This document shows positions 12,118 to 12,258 of a DNA stretch of 12,258 bases, piece by piece (positions within the stretch are counted from its first letter, which is position 1; every line of letters begins with the position of its first letter). Where the stretch lies: positions 1 through 12,258 of the forward strand of contig JAUYJY010000064.1 of the NCBI GenBank assembly GCA_030699205.1, read 5' to 3'. This DNA is from Candidatus Pacearchaeota archaeon. GTDB lineage: Archaea > Nanobdellota > Nanobdellia > Pacearchaeales > GW2011-AR1. The notes beneath the pieces are model-generated. The model was not told the DNA's origin, did no database searches, and worked only from the letters and a program-made list of their open reading frames with translations. Made by a program: the position numbers and the translations under genes.

Positions 12118-12258
12118 TATAGCAGAAGACAAAATATAGATAATTCTGATAATTAGAACACTATTTGTCCAGAATTCTCTATCTGTACAATTCTGAAAAC
12201 AATTGTGCTAATCAACAGAATTGTCCATATTTTGAACAGTTTTTTGTTCTTCCGCTAA
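12118..12258 (+). mobile_element. MITE-like element, left part (cut by window end)
   Basis: Element positions 1-141, in the same orientation as the complete copy at 11402. It differs from that copy at 12155, 12240 and 12243. Its last 89 bases (12170-12258) equal bases 1-89 of the window. Adding bases 90-134 would give a full 186-bp copy. Confidence 0.85.

Overview
This window looks like a piece of an archaeal chromosome, most likely from a DPANN-type lineage (Woesearchaeota, Pacearchaeota or similar). It is clearly AT-rich. It carries archaeal information-processing genes: RadA recombinase, an archaeal RPA-type single-strand DNA-binding protein and translation factor aEF-1beta. Most genes have a TATA-like box whose first base lies 28-30 nt before the ATG, the layout expected for leaderless archaeal mRNAs. 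The lineage is inferred from gene content and style; no marker here proves it.

Layout. 1-134 is the right part of a 186-bp MITE-like repeat. 435-1088 is an HExxH metalloprotease-like protein, tail-to-tail (22-bp overlap) with aEF-1beta on the minus strand. A 330-bp divergent intergenic region follows, then exonuclease III and RPA, which form a DNA repair/replication pair. 3482-4186 is an unrecognised protein and 4245-4916 is a short stand-alone M24 (Xaa-Pro peptidase-like) catalytic domain. 4947-5540 and 5727-7592 encode two membrane-anchored extracellular proteins rich in cysteine, separated by a small tandem duplication. 7623-8069 is a YdjM/DUF457-type membrane protein. A 352-bp gap contains an orphan TATA box. 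8422-10932 is radA, interrupted inside the Walker A loop by a 507-aa intein with a LAGLIDADG endonuclease. 10991-11185 is a small four-cysteine protein.

The most unusual part is 11186-12258. A copy of the promoter of the M24 gene (4201-4233) is joined to a copy of the 3' end of the RPA gene (3247-3356), and that copy stops exactly where a complete 186-bp MITE-like element begins. The join creates a 39-codon leaderless open frame: the ATG is 28 nt from the copied TATA box, the middle is RPA sequence, and the last residues and stop codon come from the MITE. The MITE is followed six bases later by a 172-aa unrecognised gene, and that gene is followed six bases later by another MITE copy that runs off the window. 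This gives a repeat-gene-repeat cassette-like arrangement.

The last 89 bases of the window are identical to the first 89 and lie inside the MITE. Joining the ends would complete the broken MITE copy to exactly 186 bp. The window is therefore either a closed circle of about 12.17 kb or, more likely given the housekeeping genes, a contig that ended in the repeat at both sides. No rRNA, tRNA, CRISPR array, transposase or integrase gene was seen.
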